63,869 nt of DNA. Source: Psychrobacter sp. Ps6. Its GTDB lineage: Bacteria > Pseudomonadota > Gammaproteobacteria > Pseudomonadales > Moraxellaceae. Each line of letters starts with the position of its first letter. Position 1 is the first letter of the stretch. The stretch lies in the NCBI RefSeq assembly GCF_022129235.1, contig NZ_JADQAI010000012.1, forward strand, positions 1-63,869, given 5' to 3'. A program made the position numbers and the translations under genes. The notes under the pieces are model-generated. The model saw only the letters and a list, made by a program, of their open reading frames with translations. It was not told where the DNA came from and searched no databases. Positions 9,540 to 17,790 of this stretch are shown piece by piece.

Positions 9540-9692
9540 GTGTCTGTGTCTCGTCCTAGAATAAGTCTACAAAAAATAGAGGCTAGCAGTGCTATTACGT
9601 TCTTGCTACCATCAGTTTCTACTTTCTACTTTCTGCTTTACTCAATAACAGTGATAAAAGCGCGACACGTATAATCAGAATGAGAACATCCC

Positions 9693-10505
9693 ATGCAACT
9701 AGAAATAAATATTATAGACGCCTTCACTGACACGTTGTTTAAAGGCAATTCTGCTGCGGTTATTGTGACAAATACATGGTTAGACGATATTTTGATGCAG
9801 TCTATTGCGTCTGAAAATAATTTGTCTGAAACGGCTTTTATCGTTGCTGATGATAACGGTGTCTATCACATTCGCTGGTTTTCACCATTGACTGAGATTG
9901 ACTTCTGTGGTCATGCGACTTTAGCCGCTGCTTATGTATTGTTTAATAAAAATTCAAACGTACAGTCGATTAACTTTTCAGCAAAAGCTGTTGGCGTAAT
10001 GACCGTTATTCAAACAGAAGCAGGCAAGATACAAATGGATTTCCCTAATAGAATGCCTGAAAAAATTGATGAGATTCCTGATAGCTTATTGGCAGGTCTG
10101 TCCATTGCTCCTACTGAAGTTTACCGTAATGCTCAAGCGTATTTCGTCATCTATGATTCTGAATCTGATGTGTTGAATGTTGTGCGTGATAATGAGACAT
10201 TGAAGCAGCTAGCGCCTTATGATGTGGTGGTAACTTGTCAGGCCACCTCAGAAAAGTATGAGGATTATGATTTTGTCTCTAGATACTTTTGGCCAGCAAA
10301 TGGTGGTGATGAAGACCCAGTAACAGGTTCGATTCATACCGGACTTGCACCTTTATGGGCCAAGCGTTTAGCTAAAAATGAATTGATTGCCTATCAAGCA
10401 TCTAGTCGCGGCGGTGTGCTTGACTGTACCGTGGCAGGCAATAGAGTGCTTATTTCTGGCAATGCTGTACCATATCTGACTGGATTTATCACCGTTGAGG
10501 AGTAG
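9693..10505 (+). CDS. PhzF family isomerase-like protein
   Basis: The 270-residue protein has the PhzF/YddE fold signatures: an N-terminal VNT-type strand with NIIDAFTDTLFKGNSAAVIV, ENNLSETAFIVADD carrying the conserved acidic catalytic residue of the family near 45, IDFCGHATLAAAYVLF near 70 and DEDPVTGSIHTGLAPLWA near 205. PhzF proteins isomerise small metabolites. Only the phenazine enzyme has a firm role, and there are no phenazine genes here, so the substrate is unknown. Its stop codon abuts the ATG of the YnfA-family gene, so the two are probably co-transcribed. Confidence 0.85.
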   Translation: MQLEINIIDAFTDTLFKGNSAAVIVTNTWLDDILMQSIASENNLSETAFIVADDNGVYHIRWFSPLTEIDFCGHATLAAAYVLFNKNSNVQSINFSAKAVGVMTVIQTEAGKIQMDFPNRMPEKIDEIPDSLLAGLSIAPTEVYRNAQAYFVIYDSESDVLNVVRDNETLKQLAPYDVVVTCQATSEKYEDYDFVSRYFWPANGGDEDPVTGSIHTGLAPLWAKRLAKNELIAYQASSRGGVLDCTVAGNRVLISGNAVPYLTGFITVEE

Positions 10506-10844
10506 ATGGATTTGACAGAATTAAAAACCGTTGGACTGTTTGCGCTGACCGCATTGACTGAGATTACAGGGTGTTATCTGCCTTATCTATGGCTACGAGA
10601 AGGCAAGCCTATTTGGCTGCTGATACCTGGCGCGCTGAGTCTGGTCGCTTTTGTTTGGCTTCTGTCATTACATCCCACTGCTGCGGGTAGGGTCTATGCG
10701 GCGTATGGTGGCGTTTATATATGTATGGCCATTTTGTGGTTATGGACCGTTAATGGGATACGACCAACCATGTGGGACGTAGTGGGTTCGATAGTTGCAC
10801 TAATAGGAATGGCGATCATTATGTTTGCGCCGCGCAGTGCCTAG
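10506..10844 (+). CDS. ynfA: UPF0060 (YnfA) family small membrane protein
   Basis: A 112-residue very hydrophobic protein with four predicted membrane helices. [19 protein letters not shown] near residue 17, the Tyr/Gly-rich segment [20 protein letters not shown] and [20 protein letters not shown] ending (here [16 protein letters not shown]) are characteristic of YnfA. The family resembles small multidrug-resistance transporters, but transport by this copy is not shown. It starts directly after the PhzF-family stop (TAGATG), with the GAGGAG at the end of that gene as ribosome-binding site. Confidence 0.9.
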   Translation: MDLTELKTVGLFALTALTEITGCYLPYLWLREGKPIWLLIPGALSLVAFVWLLSLHPTAAGRVYAAYGGVYICMAILWLWTVNGIRPTMWDVVGSIVALIGMAIIMFAPRSA

Positions 10845-10867
10845 TTAGCAACTAGTAGCTAATAGAA

Positions 10868-10903
10868 AACGGTTCGTCAAATGATTAGATTTGATAAACC
10901 GTT
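10868..10903. terminator. Hairpin between converging genes
   Basis: AACGGTT (10868-10874) pairs with AACCGTT (10897-10903), and an inner TCAAAT/ATTTGA stem is separated by a 2-base internal loop. There is little T tract. It is the only candidate terminator between ynfA and the 40-residue gene. Confidence 0.5.
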
Positions 10904-10932
10904 CTATATGATTAGTGTCTATATATGTAATA

Positions 10933-11055
10933 TTAATGCTTACCTAGAAAGCTACCATTGTCTTCTTTCTTTGACTGTTTGGCGGCTTTTTTCTCTTTAG
11001 CTGTTAAAAGCGGCTTCTTTTTGACGTTCTTTTTACTGTTCTGACCTTTACTCAT
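10933..11055 (-). CDS. Small lysine-rich protein, 40 residues
   Basis: The ORF runs from ATG (11053-11055) to TAA (10933-10935). It encodes MSKGQNSKKNVKKKPLLTAK followed by a second basic half that ends in GSFLGKH. AAGGAG lies 7 bases upstream, which strongly supports translation. About a third of the residues are Lys, with no hydrophobic segment. I recall similar short MSKGxxSKK... proteins in other gammaproteobacteria without known function; nucleic-acid or ribosome binding is only a guess from the charge. A long imperfect palindrome (11079-11119) lies just upstream of its ribosome-binding site. Confidence 0.8.
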   Translation of the reverse strand: MSKGQNSKKNVKKKPLLTAKEKKAAKQSKKEDNGSFLGKH

Positions 11056-11078
11056 GGTAACTCCTTTGTAGATAACGC

Positions 11079-11119
11079 ATACTCACCTTAAGCCAATTGA
11101 GCTGACTTAAGGTAAGTAT
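11079..11119. promoter_or_regulatory. Imperfect palindrome upstream of the 40-residue gene
   Basis: A 14-bp stem (11079-11092 with 11106-11119) has one mismatch and a 13-nt loop. It sits 15-20 bases upstream of the minus-strand ribosome-binding site, so it could be an operator or a leader hairpin. No T tract supports a terminator. Confidence 0.4.
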
Positions 11120-11324
11120 GGTGACGACTAACATAGCCGCTTACTAAATCGAGTATAGGCTTAAGCATTAGTAATAGATAGCACTCGCACAATTCGCCTA
11201 CGATTCATTTCTTTTGCTTTTTCTTTTAGCCAAACCATTGATTTAGCCAAGTTATGCGCCAACTGATTCGTTCAATTAATCATGGTATTCATAAGTGCTT
11301 ACTTACGGATACATGGCGATTTGC

Positions 11325-11330
11325 TATAAT
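11325..11330 (+). promoter_or_regulatory. Predicted extended -10 promoter of the queD-tsaE-mutL run
   Basis: TATAAT has TGC immediately upstream (TG at 11322-11323), and a weak TTACGG at 11303-11308 could be the -35. The leader would be about 80 bases. The rest of the 360-base gap 11056-11415 shows no ORF or recognised riboswitch, including no obvious preQ1 aptamer. Confidence 0.55.
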
Positions 11331-11415
11331 GAATCATAAACCGATTCATAAACGCGGCAAACTCTTATTTATTAACATTTAGCACCATAGTGCTTACTGT
11401 TTTGGTCACCTTATT

Positions 11416-12051
11416 ATGCGTATTCGTAAACTATTCAAATTTGAAAATGCTCACATCGTTCGTAACTGTAGTTCTGAACGCTGTAAGCACTCGATTCATG
11501 GCCACAGCTATCAGATTGAACTGATCCTTGAAGCCACTCGTTTAGACCATGGACAAATGGTTTATGACTTTGGTCTACTAAAGTCTTCGATCAAGGACAT
11601 TATTGATAGCTTTGATCATGCTATCTGTTTTTGGAACAAAGATGATCCAGAGTATGTCGCAGCGTGTAAGAAATTTAGCGCACGTTGGATTAGCTTGCCA
11701 GTATCCCCATCGGCAGAGCAGTTCTCACGAGTGATATTCTTTTGGGCACAAGAAATACTGCGTCAGACACAGATGCAAAACGGTGAAGCAGATGTCAGTG
11801 TGTATTCGGTAATTGCCCATGAGACCGCAACGGGTTACGCGCAGTGTTTCGCCGATGATGTGGCCAATGATCAAATGGGTAAGCTGGTCTTAGAAGACTT
11901 TGAATTTAGTGAACAAGTTCGTGCTGAGTGGACGGACTCTGAGCTATACGCCAAGCTGATTCGCGGTGAAAGCTTTACTAATCCAACGGTGACTATGCAG
12001 GTACAGACAGGGCAGGTACAAACAGAGCAAGCACAGGCAGGTTCAGACTGA
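11416..12051 (+). CDS. queD: 6-pyruvoyl-tetrahydropterin synthase family protein, probable 6-carboxytetrahydropterin synthase
   Basis: QueD makes 6-carboxy-5,6,7,8-tetrahydropterin for queuosine. The zinc ligands His13, His28 and His30 (in NAHIV and SIHGHSY) and the catalytic Cys23 are present, as is FDHAICFW near residue 66. At 211 residues it is much longer than QueD (about 120). The C-terminal 80 residues carry ETATGYAQCF, the conserved Glu region, and end in a near-repeat tail of VQTGQ/VQTEQ units. The queuosine assignment therefore rests on the family only; folate- or biopterin-related roles are possible. The TGATG overlap with tsaE indicates translational coupling. Confidence 0.72.
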   Translation: MRIRKLFKFENAHIVRNCSSERCKHSIHGHSYQIELILEATRLDHGQMVYDFGLLKSSIKDIIDSFDHAICFWNKDDPEYVAACKKFSARWISLPVSPSAEQFSRVIFFWAQEILRQTQMQNGEADVSVYSVIAHETATGYAQCFADDVANDQMGKLVLEDFEFSEQVRAEWTDSELYAKLIRGESFTNPTVTMQVQTGQVQTEQAQAGSD

Positions 12052-12575
12052 TGCGTAACGATCAATCAATAGAAAATAGTGACACTGTGCAAACGCTGAT
12101 ACTGAACTCTGAGCAAGATACACAGTTATTGGCTAAGCAGCTCGCAGCGTTGCCGCTGAAGGGCAGTGTGTGGCTGGCAGGGGATTTGGGCGCTGGTAAA
12201 ACTACTTTAACACGTTACTGGTTACAGGCTCTCGGTCATACTGGTGCGGTAAAAAGCCCAACGTATACTTTGGTTGAGCCTTATAGCATTGAGCAAAGCA
12301 ATGGCACTATTAAGCCTGTTTATCATGCAGATTTATATCGTCTGCAAGATCCAGAAGAGTTGTCTTTTATTGGCTTTGATGAGTATCTAGATGAGCCTGA
12401 AGCAATAGTCATTATTGAATGGGCAAGCCGTGCTGATGGGTACCTACCAATGCCAACTTTGTTTATCGATATGACACAAGTTGAAAGCGATGATAATGAA
12501 GCGCGCCAAGTGACGCTACGTTTATCGAGTGCAGGGCAGTCGCAAGGACTAGAGCTAACAAGCTTCAGCATTTGA
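12051..12575 (+). CDS. tsaE: tRNA threonylcarbamoyladenosine biosynthesis ATPase TsaE
   Basis: TsaE (YjeE) is the ATPase that, with TsaB and TsaD, makes t6A37 in ANN-decoding tRNAs. The 174-residue protein has the Walker A GDLGAGKTTLTR near residue 44, SPTYTLVEPY near 70, HADLYRL near 93 and IIEWASRADGYLP near 120. It overlaps the upstream queD-like gene by one base (TGATG). It is followed by mutL and miaA, the same tsaE-mutL-miaA-hfq order known from many gammaproteobacteria, although the amidase gene amiB is missing here. Confidence 0.93.
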   Translation: MRNDQSIENSDTVQTLILNSEQDTQLLAKQLAALPLKGSVWLAGDLGAGKTTLTRYWLQALGHTGAVKSPTYTLVEPYSIEQSNGTIKPVYHADLYRLQDPEELSFIGFDEYLDEPEAIVIIEWASRADGYLPMPTLFIDMTQVESDDNEARQVTLRLSSAGQSQGLELTSFSI

Positions 12576-12617
12576 ACCTTATCGAATATGACTTCACTAA
12601 AAATATGATAACTATCA

Positions 12618-14348
12618 ATGCCAGATAACTACCCCAACACCCGTATTAAAAAACTATCGCCACTGCTGATTAATCAACTAGCAGCAGGTGAGGTCGTGGC
12701 ACGTCCAGCAGCGGTCGTCAAAGAGCTGCTCGAAAATGCCATTGATGCAGGTGCCACCAATATTGAGATACGTATTACTCAAGGTGGTATGGGTATGATT
12801 GAAGTGGTGGATAACGGTGTGGGTATTCATCCTGATGATATAGTGATGGCGATTACTCGTCATGCGACTAGCAAAGTCGCCGATGTTGCGAACTTGCATG
12901 GTATTACAACATTAGGTTTTCGCGGTGAAGCATTAGCAGCGATGGCTGCTGTGTCTCGTTTGAGCTTAACCAGCAGTCATGATGATAGTGGTATTGGCCG
13001 TCAATTGCAGGTGGCTGGTGTATTAGATGATACGCCGAAGCTCACACCAGTCGTTCATAATCGTGGCACAACAATCATAGTCAAAGACTTATATTTCAAT
13101 GTGCCTGCCCGCCGCGGTAATTTAAAATCTATGGCTACTGAATTTGGTCATATCGAAACAATCGTTCGTGAAGTCGCACTAGCGCGAGCCGATGTCGCAC
13201 TGACGCTGTTTCATGATAATAAAAAGCGGTTATCATTGTCTGCAAATGCTACAAACGTTAACGATGCTAACCGTCTACCGTTGCCACGTCTAGAACAAGC
13301 GACTGGTATGACATTGACGGACAATGCGCTAGCAATATCGATAGATCTATCGAGTCTGGTGCAGTCGTTTGTAGAGTACGGTGATAGCACGGTTAGTCAA
13401 GCAGCAATCAGTGGCTGGTTATGGCCGATGACTGATGAGCAGATAGCATTGCCAAAGCTAATTTATGTGAATGGTCGATTGGTAAAAGAAGCATTGATTA
13501 GCAATCAGATACGTCAACTGGCTCAGAGTGCACAGTTAGCAGGTGTGGGGTATGCGCTTTATTTTGAGTTGCCAACGCAATGGTTAAATGTCAATGTACA
13601 TCCATCGAAACAGCGTATCAAAATCAGCCCGCTAAACAACATCATGGCTCACTTAAACCATACGATTCGCTCACAGCTAAAAATGATCAATGCTACGCCA
13701 AAGGCTACTAGCCTCGTTAATCCAAAAGTGTCAAAAAAAGATGTCCATGTAGATACGTTGTCTGACCTGCATGTACCTAATAACCTGCCTACAGAGCACA
13801 AAAAACAGAGCAGGCAAGTGCAAGCCCCTAGGCAGTCATATCAATCTGCTTCAAGCAAACTATTTTCAGAAAAATCACCAGTTCAAAAATCAACTTCATC
13901 TTATGTCGATGAGCCGTTAAATCAAAATATCAATAGTTCGTATCGCTCATCCGAAGTGCCTACGATTTCATCCTTACCAATCTGCTTGGATATCATTGAT
14001 GATATAGAGACTATTAGTATTGACTTAACCGCAACTGATAAAACCCTACCTTGGCTCTTATTTTATCATCAAGGTAAGTGTGTACTCATCAGTGCTAAAG
14101 ACTGGCAGTCAAAAGTAAGCCGATTGTTTGAGTCATCTATATTTAGCAATAAGGCATTTGAAAAAGATAAAATGCCAAACAGTGCTATGGGGATTAACCA
14201 TCAGCTTATTCGGATCGATTCACAAATGTCGGAACAGGATTCGATGGTTTTTGTCGTAGATCTCGCTGATATACTGACAAGAAATGCCATCAAAATCTTA
14301 GACAGCCATCGTTTAGTCACACTAATGTTATCTTCTACATCCGAATAA
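12618..14348 (+). CDS. mutL: DNA mismatch repair protein MutL
   Basis: MutL links MutS mismatch recognition to strand incision. The N-terminal GHKL ATPase is intact: LINQLAAGEVVARPAAVVKELLENAIDAGA, DNGVGIHPDD, and TLGFRGEALAAMA, followed by the transducer domain with VNGRLVKEALI and VNVHPSKQRI near residues 290-330. After a polar linker (about 365-465) the C-terminal dimerisation part is only about 100 residues, against roughly 190 in E. coli. No DQHA(X)2E(X)4E endonuclease motif is visible. Total length is 576. Nothing coding-like is left between its stop and miaA, so the shortening is within the gene rather than a frameshift. Confidence 0.9.
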   Translation: MPDNYPNTRIKKLSPLLINQLAAGEVVARPAAVVKELLENAIDAGATNIEIRITQGGMGMIEVVDNGVGIHPDDIVMAITRHATSKVADVANLHGITTLGFRGEALAAMAAVSRLSLTSSHDDSGIGRQLQVAGVLDDTPKLTPVVHNRGTTIIVKDLYFNVPARRGNLKSMATEFGHIETIVREVALARADVALTLFHDNKKRLSLSANATNVNDANRLPLPRLEQATGMTLTDNALAISIDLSSLVQSFVEYGDSTVSQAAISGWLWPMTDEQIALPKLIYVNGRLVKEALISNQIRQLAQSAQLAGVGYALYFELPTQWLNVNVHPSKQRIKISPLNNIMAHLNHTIRSQLKMINATPKATSLVNPKVSKKDVHVDTLSDLHVPNNLPTEHKKQSRQVQAPRQSYQSASSKLFSEKSPVQKSTSSYVDEPLNQNINSSYRSSEVPTISSLPICLDIIDDIETISIDLTATDKTLPWLLFYHQGKCVLISAKDWQSKVSRLFESSIFSNKAFEKDKMPNSAMGINHQLIRIDSQMSEQDSMVFVVDLADILTRNAIKILDSHRLVTLMLSSTSE

Positions 14349-14400
14349 ATCTTAAGCTGACCACTGTTTTAGCTAATTACATATTAAGAAAGGCAATTCT

Positions 14401-15564
14401 ATGCAACATTCGTCTGATAGCGTATCTAAAAATCTGTCGGATAATAGTGTCGTGTGTCTGATGGCGCCAACTGCTAGTGGAAAAACAGCATTGGCATATG
14501 AGCTATACGATACAGGCCGTTTTGAGCTAATTTCTGTGGATTCAGCACTGATATATCGCGATATGAATATTGGTACCGCGAAACCAACAGTGGATGAGTT
14601 AACACGTTATCCGCATCATCTGGTTGATATTATTGATCCTACGCAAAGCTATAGCGTTGCTGAATTTGTCAATGATGTAGCACGTCTTATTGATGAGTGT
14701 CATGAGCGCAAAAAGATACCGCTGTTAGTAGGCGGCACTATGATGTACTACATGGCGCTACTCGACGGCCTGTCTTCAGTGCCTGATAGCGATGACAGCG
14801 TACGTGCACGCGTAGAACAATGGCGTCAAGAGGAAGGTATCATTGCTTTATATGATTATCTTGGCAGCATTGACCCAGTCAGCCATCAGCGTTTGAATGC
14901 CACGGATACTCAGCGTATTACCCGCGCGATTGAAGTCTATTTACAGACAAATAAGCCGATGAGTGAGTGGCAGCGTCAGCCAAAACAGGCGCTGGCAAAT
15001 AATCCAGAGCAGCAGTGGCACGCGCTATCAGTGATGCCTAATCGTCCATGGTTGCACCAGCGTATTGAGCAGCGCCTAGCTATTATGTGGAATGAAGGAC
15101 TAGTAGAAGAGGTCATTAGCTTACTTGAAAAGTATCCTTTAACGCCTAACATGCCTTCAATGCGCTGTGTGGGCTACCGTCAAGTACTAGAGTATCTGGT
15201 CCATATTGACCATGAAATATTTGATAAGCCGCATTTAGATAAAACCCAGTTTTATGAAGCTTTTGCGGTACCTGACAGTCTTACGCAAAAAAATGAAACA
15301 CAAAATAGTGATACTCAATTAACTGGTCAGTCAATCCTGCTAAACCCTGAGACCGAGGCACTTGCTTGTCAGGAAATGCAAAATAAGGCATTATATGCTA
15401 CAAGGCAGCTGGCAAAGCGTCAGTACACATGGTTGCGAAAAGTAATACAGCTCCCTAATGCTTCTTCAGCATTGGCAATGGGATCTGATAGTACTGCTAC
15501 TAATAACACCATAGTACTAAGAACATTTGCGACAATGGAGCAGGCAAGAAATTATCTGTATTGA
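14401..15564 (+). CDS. miaA: tRNA dimethylallyltransferase
   Basis: MiaA adds a dimethylallyl group to A37 of tRNAs reading UNN codons. Motifs are LMAPTASGKTALAYEL (P-loop, about residue 20), SVDSALIYRDMNIGTAKP, HHLVDIIDPTQSYSVAEF, PLLVGGTMMYYMALLDGL and, near the C-terminus, TRQLAKRQYTWLRK. It has 387 residues against 316 in E. coli. The excess is mostly a low-complexity Asn/Gln/Thr/Glu insert (about 285-330) just before the RQLAKRQ motif. It sits between mutL and hfq as in enterobacteria. Confidence 0.93.
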   Translation: MQHSSDSVSKNLSDNSVVCLMAPTASGKTALAYELYDTGRFELISVDSALIYRDMNIGTAKPTVDELTRYPHHLVDIIDPTQSYSVAEFVNDVARLIDECHERKKIPLLVGGTMMYYMALLDGLSSVPDSDDSVRARVEQWRQEEGIIALYDYLGSIDPVSHQRLNATDTQRITRAIEVYLQTNKPMSEWQRQPKQALANNPEQQWHALSVMPNRPWLHQRIEQRLAIMWNEGLVEEVISLLEKYPLTPNMPSMRCVGYRQVLEYLVHIDHEIFDKPHLDKTQFYEAFAVPDSLTQKNETQNSDTQLTGQSILLNPETEALACQEMQNKALYATRQLAKRQYTWLRKVIQLPNASSALAMGSDSTATNNTIVLRTFATMEQARNYLY

Positions 15565-15970
15565 AAAGATGTTTCTTGCTTTTTACTTTGTAAGAATCAA
15601 ACTTAATATGGGTTATTTTTGTAGAAAGCTCTTTTTAGAGATGATAGCGTAATCACAATTAGTTTCAAAAATTAGCATAGATAGCTGTTATAATTTAAAT
15701 TCGCTGAAAATGCAGTATGAAATAAATATAATAACCATCGGTTGACATTTGTAGATAAAAATAATTAATGAAACAAGTAGTTACTTAATTGTTTACAATA
15801 ATAACGTATTCACGATAAAGTGGAATAACTTAAGAACAATGAATATTTATTTAGATACGTTTTATAAAGAAAACATATTATTGTATCTACCTTTTAGCCA
15901 TTATAATTAAATTGACACTTAGAATAATTGGCACTCAAAACATAACTATATAATATTTAGGAGAGATTTC
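15565..15970 (+). promoter_or_regulatory. Long AT-rich hfq upstream region with extended -10 promoter
   Basis: The 406-base gap between miaA and hfq is very AT-rich. TATAAT at 15689-15694 is preceded by TGT (extended -10) and gives a leader of about 270 bases. GGAG at 15960-15963 is the hfq ribosome-binding site. No small ORF or clear sRNA terminator was found. Hfq often controls its own leader, which this length would allow, but that is inference. Confidence 0.5.
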
Positions 15971-16501
15971 ATGTCAAAAGGACAAACTTTACAAGATCCA
16001 TTCTTGAATTCGCTGCGCAAAGATCGCATTCCTGTCTCTATTTTCTTGGTTAATGGTATCAAGTTGCAAGGCCAAATTGAATCGTTCGATCAATATGTTG
16101 TACTCCTCAAAAATACGGTTAGTCAAATGGTATATAAACATGCCATTTCAACCGTAGTGCCAGCTCGTAACCCGCGTAGTAGTACGACCACTACAGGTAC
16201 TGGCGCTCAACCTCAAGGATCAGCGCAAACTGGCTATCAAGGTGGTGGGTTTGAGCGTGGTGGCAATCCTGTTGCGGGCGGTTTTGAAGAGCGTGGTTTT
16301 GCTTCTAGTCGTAGTGGGTTTAATCGCGGTGGGTTTAGTCAAGGTCAAGAACGTGGCTTTGAGCGTGGGAACTTTGTACAAGGGCAGGAACGCGGTTTTG
16401 AGCGCGGCGGCTTTGGACAGGATCGTGGCTTTGATGCATCAACATACAGTACAGGCTTTGAAGAAAAGCCAGACAACGGATCAGATGATACCAATAGTTA
16501 A
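15971..16501 (+). CDS. hfq: RNA chaperone Hfq with long Gly/Arg/Phe-rich tail
   Basis: Hfq forms a hexameric Sm-like ring that pairs small RNAs with mRNAs. Residues 1-72 hold the Sm core: [20 protein letters not shown] (distal and proximal face residues), [22 protein letters not shown] (Sm1) and [10 protein letters not shown] (Sm2). The remaining 100 residues, against about 30 in E. coli, are a low-complexity tail of GGFERGG, RGGF and GQERGFERG units; the unit around [10 protein letters not shown] occurs twice in tandem. Similar tails are known in Moraxellaceae Hfq. RG/FG repeats suggest RNA contacts or self-association, which is inference. A terminator follows at 16566. Confidence 0.95.
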   Translation: MSKGQTLQDPFLNSLRKDRIPVSIFLVNGIKLQGQIESFDQYVVLLKNTVSQMVYKHAISTVVPARNPRSSTTTTGTGAQPQGSAQTGYQGGGFERGGNPVAGGFEERGFASSRSGFNRGGFSQGQERGFERGNFVQGQERGFERGGFGQDRGFDASTYSTGFEEKPDNGSDDTNS

Positions 16502-16565
16502 TTAGCTGCACGCATTGAGTGTATTATCTAACTATACATTAAGAGACATGATTTAGACGATTAAG

Positions 16566-16591
16566 ACCTACTGTTACAGTGGGTTTTTTTT
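16566..16591 (+). terminator. Rho-independent terminator after hfq
   Basis: A 7-bp stem (16566-16572 with 16578-16584, one G-U pair) has a 5-nt loop and a run of eight T. Confidence 0.8.
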
Positions 16592-16620
16592 ATATAAATA
16601 AGCAGATAGTTACTGTAAAA

Positions 16621-16661
16621 AATAATGGCTGCCGCCATTATATAAATGGTAGGCCATTATT
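16621..16661. repeat. Nested inverted repeat upstream of kdsD
   Basis: AATAATGGC (16621-16629) pairs with GCCATTATT (16653-16661). Inside it, CCATT (16635-16639) pairs with AATGG (16645-16649). It lies between the hfq terminator and the kdsD start, has no T tract and may be an operator or leader structure. Confidence 0.4.
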
Positions 16662-16721
16662 AATATGAAACAGAGTATAGTAAAATACTAGATTGATTCA
16701 TTATAAAAATAGAGCAGATTT

Positions 16722-17714
16722 ATGAGCGATACTACAACTGATTTGACCCATGAGCAGTTTATCACAACGGCTATTGACGCGATTAATACTGAGATATCTG
16801 CATTAGCATTGTTGACAGAGCAGATAGATGACAGGTTCGCACAAGCATGTGATGTTATTTTGGCTTGTCAGGGTCGAGTGGTAGTAACGGGCATGGGTAA
16901 ATCAGGATTGATTGGACGTAAAATAGCAGCGACTTTTGCTTCGACGGGTACGCCTGCTTTTTTTATGCATCCTGGTGAGGCCGGTCATGGCGATTTGGGC
17001 ATGCTGGTTAAAGGTGATGTACTGCTTGCTATCTCGAACTCTGGCGAATCAGATGAGATTAAGATGCTACTGCCAGTGGTCAAACACTTGAACATCCCTC
17101 TAATCAGTATCAGCCGTGATAAACGCGGTATGCTGCCACGAGCGGCTGATATTGTCTTGACCCTTGGCCACTCACAAGAGGCTTGTCCGCTCAATCTTGC
17201 CCCTACATCGAGTACAACGGCCACCTTAGCGTTAGGGGATGCTCTAGCGGTCGCCTTGGTACATGCACGTAACTTCACTTCTGAGGACTTTGCATTATCG
17301 CATCCAGCGGGCGCATTAGGTCGTCAACTATTGACGCGTGTCGAAGATTTAATGCATACCAAGTCAGAGGACTTACCCTTGATTCACCAGCAAGCATCAC
17401 TACAGCAAGCACTGTTTACGATGTCTGCTGGACGCTTAGGGATGACCGTGGTGACTGACGATAATGATAAAGTCGTTGGGGTCTTCACAGATGGTGACTT
17501 ACGCCGTGGTCTTGAAAAAGGTATCGATCTACAAACGCCGATGAATGAGGTAATGGTCAGTAACCCACGCCATATCAGTAAAACAATGCGCGCATCGGAT
17601 GCCTTAAGTGTCATGAATGAAAATGGTATCAGTCAGTTACTAATTATTGATGATGAAGATCGTTTAGAAGGAGTCATTACTGTTCATGATCTATTACAAG
17701 CTGGTGTAAAGTAA
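16722..17714 (+). CDS. kdsD: Arabinose-5-phosphate isomerase
   Basis: KdsD converts ribulose 5-phosphate to arabinose 5-phosphate, the first step to Kdo of lipopolysaccharide. The 330 residues hold an N-terminal SIS domain (VVVTGMGKSGLIGRKIAATFASTGTPAFFMHPGEAGHGDLGM, split here only by position, about 50-90; ISNSGESDEI near 104) and a C-terminal CBS pair (MSAGRLGMTVVTDDN and NGISQLLIIDDEDRLEGVITVHDLLQAG). It leads the run kdsD-kdsC-lptC-lptA-lptB, the conserved lipopolysaccharide assembly order. Confidence 0.95.
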   Translation: MSDTTTDLTHEQFITTAIDAINTEISALALLTEQIDDRFAQACDVILACQGRVVVTGMGKSGLIGRKIAATFASTGTPAFFMHPGEAGHGDLGMLVKGDVLLAISNSGESDEIKMLLPVVKHLNIPLISISRDKRGMLPRAADIVLTLGHSQEACPLNLAPTSSTTATLALGDALAVALVHARNFTSEDFALSHPAGALGRQLLTRVEDLMHTKSEDLPLIHQQASLQQALFTMSAGRLGMTVVTDDNDKVVGVFTDGDLRRGLEKGIDLQTPMNEVMVSNPRHISKTMRASDALSVMNENGISQLLIIDDEDRLEGVITVHDLLQAGVK

Positions 17715-17790
17715 TTCATTAATAGTTGATAGAACGATTGGTTTTTCATATAAAATAGTTAGAAAAATATTCGTCAAAAAGAGACAAATA

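Noticed and set aside
11056..11415. Possible preQ1 riboswitch before the queD-like gene
   Set aside because: No matching C-rich aptamer with the adjacent conserved A-rich tail could be found.
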